A stretch of 8,555 bases of DNA. Origin: CAZKGE01 sp964541695 (GTDB taxonomy: Bacteria > Bacillota > Clostridia > Christensenellales > CAG-138). The translations under genes were made by a program, and so were the position numbers. A model generated the notes under the pieces. That model was not told where the DNA came from. It searched no databases and worked only from the letters and a program-made list of their open reading frames with translations. This document shows positions 5,493-8,555 of the stretch, piece after piece; within the stretch, counting starts at the first letter, position 1, and each line of letters begins with the position of its first letter. The stretch covers positions 1 through 8,555 of the forward strand of contig CAZIRB010000093.1 in assembly GCA_964541695.1 (NCBI GenBank), written 5' to 3'.

Positions 5493-6974
5493 CTAGAACA
5501 TCGACAGCGGGGTCACAAGCGAATGCATGGTGATCTCCCGCCCGCCGTCCCCCGCGGTGTACGGCGATGCGTTGTCCAGAAGGCCTTCGCCCGCCGCCTG
5601 CCCGCCCGTCGCGACGGTATAGGACTCCCTCGTCCCGAACTCGGGCGCCGATACCAGCACGCTCGCGTACCCGCGCGGCAGCATGACGAGCAGCAGCGGT
5701 TCGTTTCCCGCCTCAATCGAAAGCAGCCCCTGCTTTGCGCCCGCTATGACGAGCGTTCCCTGCGTCGTGCCGCTCGACGGGCGTGCGTTGAATCCGCCGC
5801 AGGCGACGAACACGCCGCCCTCTATCACAAACGGGTTGTCGTTGCAGTCGGCGCCGTAGTTGGCGGCCGCGCCGAACGCGACGGTGGCTCCGCCGGTGAT
5901 CAGCAGCCTGCCGTTGGAATCGAGCCCGTCGTCCCCGCCCCTTAAAAGGTGCCGGCCGCCCGCGATCTCGATTTCGGACTGGGCGTTTATGGGATCGTCC
6001 CCCGAGGTAATGTCCAGGCTTCCTCCCAAAAGACGGATTCTCGTGTCGCTCTGGATGCCTTCCTTGCCCGCGCCGGTGATCACGACGTTCCCGTCGTTCA
6101 GCACAAAGTCCTCCTTGCACTTGACGCCGCTTGTCTGCCCGAAGAGCGTGAGCGTTCCCGACTCGATGAAAACACCCGCGCCGCTCTGCAAGCCGTCGCC
6201 TCCGCCGGAATAATCAAGCGTTCCTCCCCGCACCGTAATATCCCCGTCGACGTGGACGCCGTCGGACTCGGCCCGGATGGTCAGCGCGCAGCCCGCTATG
6301 GTCAGCGCGCCCTCGCACGCGACGCCGTGCTTGGCGTTCCCCGTGACAACGAGCGCCCCGCCGCCCGAAATGTTCAGCGGCATCGCCGCGTGTATTGCGC
6401 CCTTCGGGTTCTTGCCGTCCTTGCCCTTTTTGCCGTCGTTTTTGTCGCTGCCGCCGTCGCCGTTGGTATCGTCGTTATTGTCCGCGTCCTTTTGCTTCTT
6501 TGCGTCGGAAAGCGTATTTTCGGTACCGTCCGCAGCCTCGATGGCGGCGTTCGCGCAGCTCACAAAATGGATCGCCGCGCCGGCGGGGTTGTCGATTTTC
6601 GCGCCGGACAGGACGAGCCGCACGGGACCCGCGCAATCCACCACGATGCCGCCGGACAGCATGCCGGAAAGCGTGTACACGCCCTCTTTCTCGATGCGGA
6701 TGTCGGAGCCGTCCGTCGTAACGCCGTCGGCCCGGGGATTGGATAGGTCGAGATTTACATGACGCGACCCCCCGCCGTCGCCGCCGGACGGATCCGACGC
6801 CGGTTCAGATGCCTGCGCGGACGGCGGCTGCGCGGCGGCCGCGGCCGAAGGTGTTCCTTCGGTTTCCGGCGCGGTCGGGGCCGCTGCTCCCGCCGGGCCG
6901 GGGCTCGCAGCGCAGCCCGCGATCAAAAGCAGCGCCAGAACGGCTGATAAGAGGATGGAAGCTCCGCTTTTCAT
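5493..6974 (-). CDS. lipoprotein with beta-helix-type carbohydrate-binding domain (Cthe_2159-like)
   Basis: The product has 493 residues. The frame is open back to 7181, but ATG at 6974-6972 gives a lipoprotein signal with lipobox IAGC and C21 lipidated, and has GAGGTG 8 nt upstream, so it is chosen. Residues 22-70 are an Ala/Pro/Gly tether. From about 72 to 415 runs a series of short repeats of the form I-x-GG-x-(L/V)-x-(I/V)-x-(G/A)-x3-DG-(I/V/L), such as SDGVHVDGDITV (237-248), KEGIQSDTRIRL (304-315) and DDGLDSNGRLLI (348-359), which are turns of a right-handed beta-helix. This matches the carbohydrate-binding domain family (DUF4353) whose characterised member Cthe_2159 binds calcium and polygalacturonate. 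Asp/Asn-rich turns could hold calcium. A hydrophilic Asp/Asn/Lys/Gly insertion interrupts the helix at about 158-191. Residues 416-493 form a separate non-repeat end. It follows the two-component genes after 130 bp and may be their target. Ligand is unknown. Confidence 0.85.
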   Translation of the reverse strand: MKSGASILLSAVLALLLIAGCAASPGPAGAAAPTAPETEGTPSAAAAAQPPSAQASEPASDPSGGDGGGSRHVNLDLSNPRADGVTTDGSDIRIEKEGVYTLSGMLSGGIVVDCAGPVRLVLSGAKIDNPAGAAIHFVSCANAAIEAADGTENTLSDAKKQKDADNNDDTNGDGGSDKNDGKKGKDGKNPKGAIHAAMPLNISGGGALVVTGNAKHGVACEGALTIAGCALTIRAESDGVHVDGDITVRGGTLDYSGGGDGLQSGAGVFIESGTLTLFGQTSGVKCKEDFVLNDGNVVITGAGKEGIQSDTRIRLLGGSLDITSGDDPINAQSEIEIAGGRHLLRGGDDGLDSNGRLLITGGATVAFGAAANYGADCNDNPFVIEGGVFVACGGFNARPSSGTTQGTLVIAGAKQGLLSIEAGNEPLLLVMLPRGYASVLVSAPEFGTRESYTVATGGQAAGEGLLDNASPYTAGDGGREITMHSLVTPLSMF

Positions 6975-7104
6975 AAAACATGCACCTCGATTCAAAGCGA
7001 TTCTATCCCCTATTCTGCCCGGCGAACATGAAAGCAGCATTAAGGAGCCCCCGCTTTCTTTTGGGGAAAACCGTTTCCCGTGCGGACGCGCCGGGACACA
7101 ACCG

Positions 7105-8466
7105 CTAGTCCGCCATGGGGAACACGAACGTAAACTCGGTGCCTTCTCCGAGCCCGCTGCTGACCGCGATCCTGCCGCCATGCGCTTCCACGATCCATTT
7201 GACCATCGAAAGCCCGAGCCCTACGCCGCCCTCCCTGCCGGCTGTCCGCGACGGATCGACCTGGTAGAAGCGCTCCCATATCCGCGGAAGGTGCTCCTCC
7301 GGGATGCCGATCCCGTCGTCCGCTACGGAGCCGACGATCTCTTTGCCGTTTGCGGCAAGCCCGATTGTGACATGGCCGCCCGGTTTCCCGTATGTAATCG
7401 CGTTCGACACGAGGTTTATGAGCATGCGCAGCATCAGTGTCTCGTCCGCGTGCACACGCAGGCCCGGCGCGATGTTCGTCCGGATCTCGATGCTTTTGTC
7501 CGCCGCCGCCTCGCGCCGGTCGTCAGCGACCATCTCGGCAAGCTCGCTTAAATTGAGCAGCTCGAGGCTCAGCTTGCCGTGCCCCCGGTCGATTCTGGAC
7601 AGCGTAAGAAGCCGGGCGATCAGCCCCGACATTTTCTGAGCCTGCGTCAATATGATAGAAAGCGCGCCCCTGGCCTCCTCCAGCGTATTCGCGCTCTCCA
7701 GCGCGTACTCGCCCTGCGATAAAATGACCGAGACCGGCGTGCGCAGCTCGTGGGAAGCGTCCGACGTAAACTGCCGTTCCCGCTCGAACGCGCGCTCCAG
7801 GCGGCCGAACATGTCGTTGAACGTGTTCGCGAGCGCGGATATCTCGTCTTTGCCCCGGCCGATCCGGATGCGCCGGGAAAGATCGCGGCCCTCGCCGATC
7901 TGTTCCGCCGCTTCGCTTATCTCCCGCACCGGCAGAAACGCCCGCCGCGTAATGAGGTACCCGCCCAGAGCGGCGACAACGACCAGAAACGGCAGCGCGA
8001 TCCCCGCGATAGAGAGCATCGTATGCATCCTGTTTTCGGAGTCTGAGAGCGCCGCGACGCCGCGCACCCACACGTCGCCGTAGTTTTTGTCCGAAACGCG
8101 TCCGTCGTAGACGTACCATCTATCTCCGCCGCTGTCCACGGTCCGCACAGTCCCCGCCGCAAACGCCGGCGGATTAACAAACTGCTTCGGCATGCGCCCG
8201 TAGACCTGCCTCAGGTTCGCGTCGTATACGGACAAGTACACCCCATGGCTGAAAAAATCCAGATCGTCGTCGACGTCCAGCTTTCCGTCGTCGTACTCGA
8301 CCTCGTCCAGGCTGTCCTCGACCGCCTGTATCAGACCGTTGCGCGCCGAGGTCTCTGCAACGCTTTCGCTGACGCCGAATATGAGCGCGAGCGTCAGCGC
8401 GACGAGGACCACCATCAGCGCGGCGTACCAAAGCGTCACCCGGACCTTGATGGAAAGCCCGTTCAT
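7105..8466 (-). CDS. membrane sensor histidine kinase
   Basis: This 453-residue kinase has two membrane helices, about 9-31 and 151-173, bracketing an extracytoplasmic sensor region of about 118 residues. A HAMP domain follows (about 174-226), then the dimerisation helix with DASHELRTP (236-244) and phosphoacceptor H239, and the ATP-binding domain: N box NLVSNA (351-356), G1 DDGIGIP (383-389), F box FYQVDPSRT (400-408) and G2 GGVGLGLS (413-420). All catalytic motifs are intact and the length is usual. The start ATG (8466-8464) overlaps the stop of the upstream response regulator gene as ATGA, so the two are translationally coupled and surely cognate. The sensor region has a very acidic stretch at 50-70 with 12 Asp/Glu, which could respond to divalent cations or cationic peptides; this is inference. 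The downstream lipoprotein gene is a possible regulatory target. The general architecture is like that of PhoR/CusS-type kinases. Confidence 0.95.
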   Translation of the reverse strand: MNGLSIKVRVTLWYAALMVVLVALTLALIFGVSESVAETSARNGLIQAVEDSLDEVEYDDGKLDVDDDLDFFSHGVYLSVYDANLRQVYGRMPKQFVNPPAFAAGTVRTVDSGGDRWYVYDGRVSDKNYGDVWVRGVAALSDSENRMHTMLSIAGIALPFLVVVAALGGYLITRRAFLPVREISEAAEQIGEGRDLSRRIRIGRGKDEISALANTFNDMFGRLERAFERERQFTSDASHELRTPVSVILSQGEYALESANTLEEARGALSIILTQAQKMSGLIARLLTLSRIDRGHGKLSLELLNLSELAEMVADDRREAAADKSIEIRTNIAPGLRVHADETLMLRMLINLVSNAITYGKPGGHVTIGLAANGKEIVGSVADDGIGIPEEHLPRIWERFYQVDPSRTAGREGGVGLGLSMVKWIVEAHGGRIAVSSGLGEGTEFTFVFPMAD

Positions 8467-8555
8467 CCGTCCGCCCTCAGCACGTAGCCCGCGCCCCGGA
8501 CCGTGTGGATCAGCTTCTGCGGGAAGCCCTCGTCCATCTTTTTGCGCAGGTATCG
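8463..8555 (-). CDS. OmpR/PhoB-type response regulator, C-terminal end (5' part outside window)
   Basis: Only the last 30 codons are present and the gene runs off the right edge. The residues RYLRKKMDEGF, then IHTVRGAGYVLRADG, are the diagnostic end of the winged-helix DNA-binding domain of OmpR/PhoB regulators: recognition-helix exit and the TVRGxGYxL beta-hairpin wing. The receiver domain and the promoter lie outside. The TGA stop overlaps the ATG of the kinase gene by the ATGA arrangement usual for two-component pairs. The target genes are unknown; the lipoprotein gene two genes downstream is a candidate. Confidence 0.93.
   Translation of the reverse strand, partial: RYLRKKMDEGFPQKLIHTVRGAGYVLRADG

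Noticed and set aside
5949..6746. 265-residue + strand open frame opposite the beta-helix lipoprotein
   Set aside because: It is an antisense shadow in GC-rich repeats; no ribosome binding site and no recognisable domain.
6975..7104. Possible promoter (TAGAAT-like -10 on the - strand) before the beta-helix lipoprotein
   Set aside because: No acceptable -35 hexamer at the right spacing; more likely read-through from the two-component genes.
6975..7181. 69-residue N-terminal extension of the beta-helix lipoprotein
   Set aside because: It overlaps the kinase gene's 3' end and would bury the lipoprotein signal; ATG at 6974 has its own ribosome binding site.

Overview
The window looks like a GC-rich (around 60% by eye) chromosomal stretch from a Gram-positive anaerobe, most likely the Clostridia/Christensenellales part of Firmicutes. 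The reasons are multi-copy bacterial SH3 domains with a Thr-Pro tail, lipoprotein signals with short spacers and A/S/G-C lipoboxes, strong AGGAGG-type ribosome binding sites, and a Fur-type regulator fused into a zinc ABC operon in an order I associate with these bacteria. The taxonomic assignment is inference; there is no rRNA or other marker here.

Left edge (1-1115, + strand): the 3' part of a gene for a surface protein with four complete SH3b repeats and a C-terminal TPTP tail, closed by a clear rho-independent terminator.

Centre (1199-5405, + strand): one compact metal-responsive operon. A near-consensus promoter (TTGACA, 17 bp, TATCAT) is followed at once by a 17-bp Fur-family inverted repeat that covers the expected transcription start. 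Then come a Fur-family regulator (Zur-like), a 97-residue membrane protein carrying a HHC-x4-C-x2-CH cluster, a lipoprotein zinc/manganese-type solute-binding protein, its ABC ATPase, its ABC-3 permease, and a second lipoprotein whose C-terminal domain has an HxH and a CC pair. Gaps between the last four genes are 13 nt, -8 nt and -4 nt, so they are translationally coupled. The simplest reading is a zinc-uptake operon repressed by its own first gene product. The 97-residue protein and the terminal lipoprotein are the parts I cannot assign to a described function; both have Cys/His clusters on the outer face or in the lumen of the membrane and are the best candidates here for undescribed zinc-handling components. 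The operon ends at a hairpin flanked by A and T tracts that can also serve the convergent operon.

Right part (5493-8555, - strand): a convergent set made of the last 30 codons of an OmpR-type response regulator, a membrane histidine kinase overlapping it by ATGA, and, 130 bp further on, a large lipoprotein built of beta-helix-type repeats (carbohydrate-binding domain / Cthe_2159-like family). The kinase has a strikingly acidic extracytoplasmic segment, and the lipoprotein belongs to a family with a characterised calcium- and polygalacturonate-binding member, so a divalent-cation or cell-surface polysaccharide signal is plausible, but this is inference.

No tRNA, rRNA, CRISPR array, insertion sequence or phage gene was seen. 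Gaps longer than 100 bp are 1027-1271 (terminator, promoter, operator), 1998-2131 (a possible hairpin), 5331-5492 (bidirectional terminator) and 6975-7104 (ribosome binding site only, no convincing promoter).
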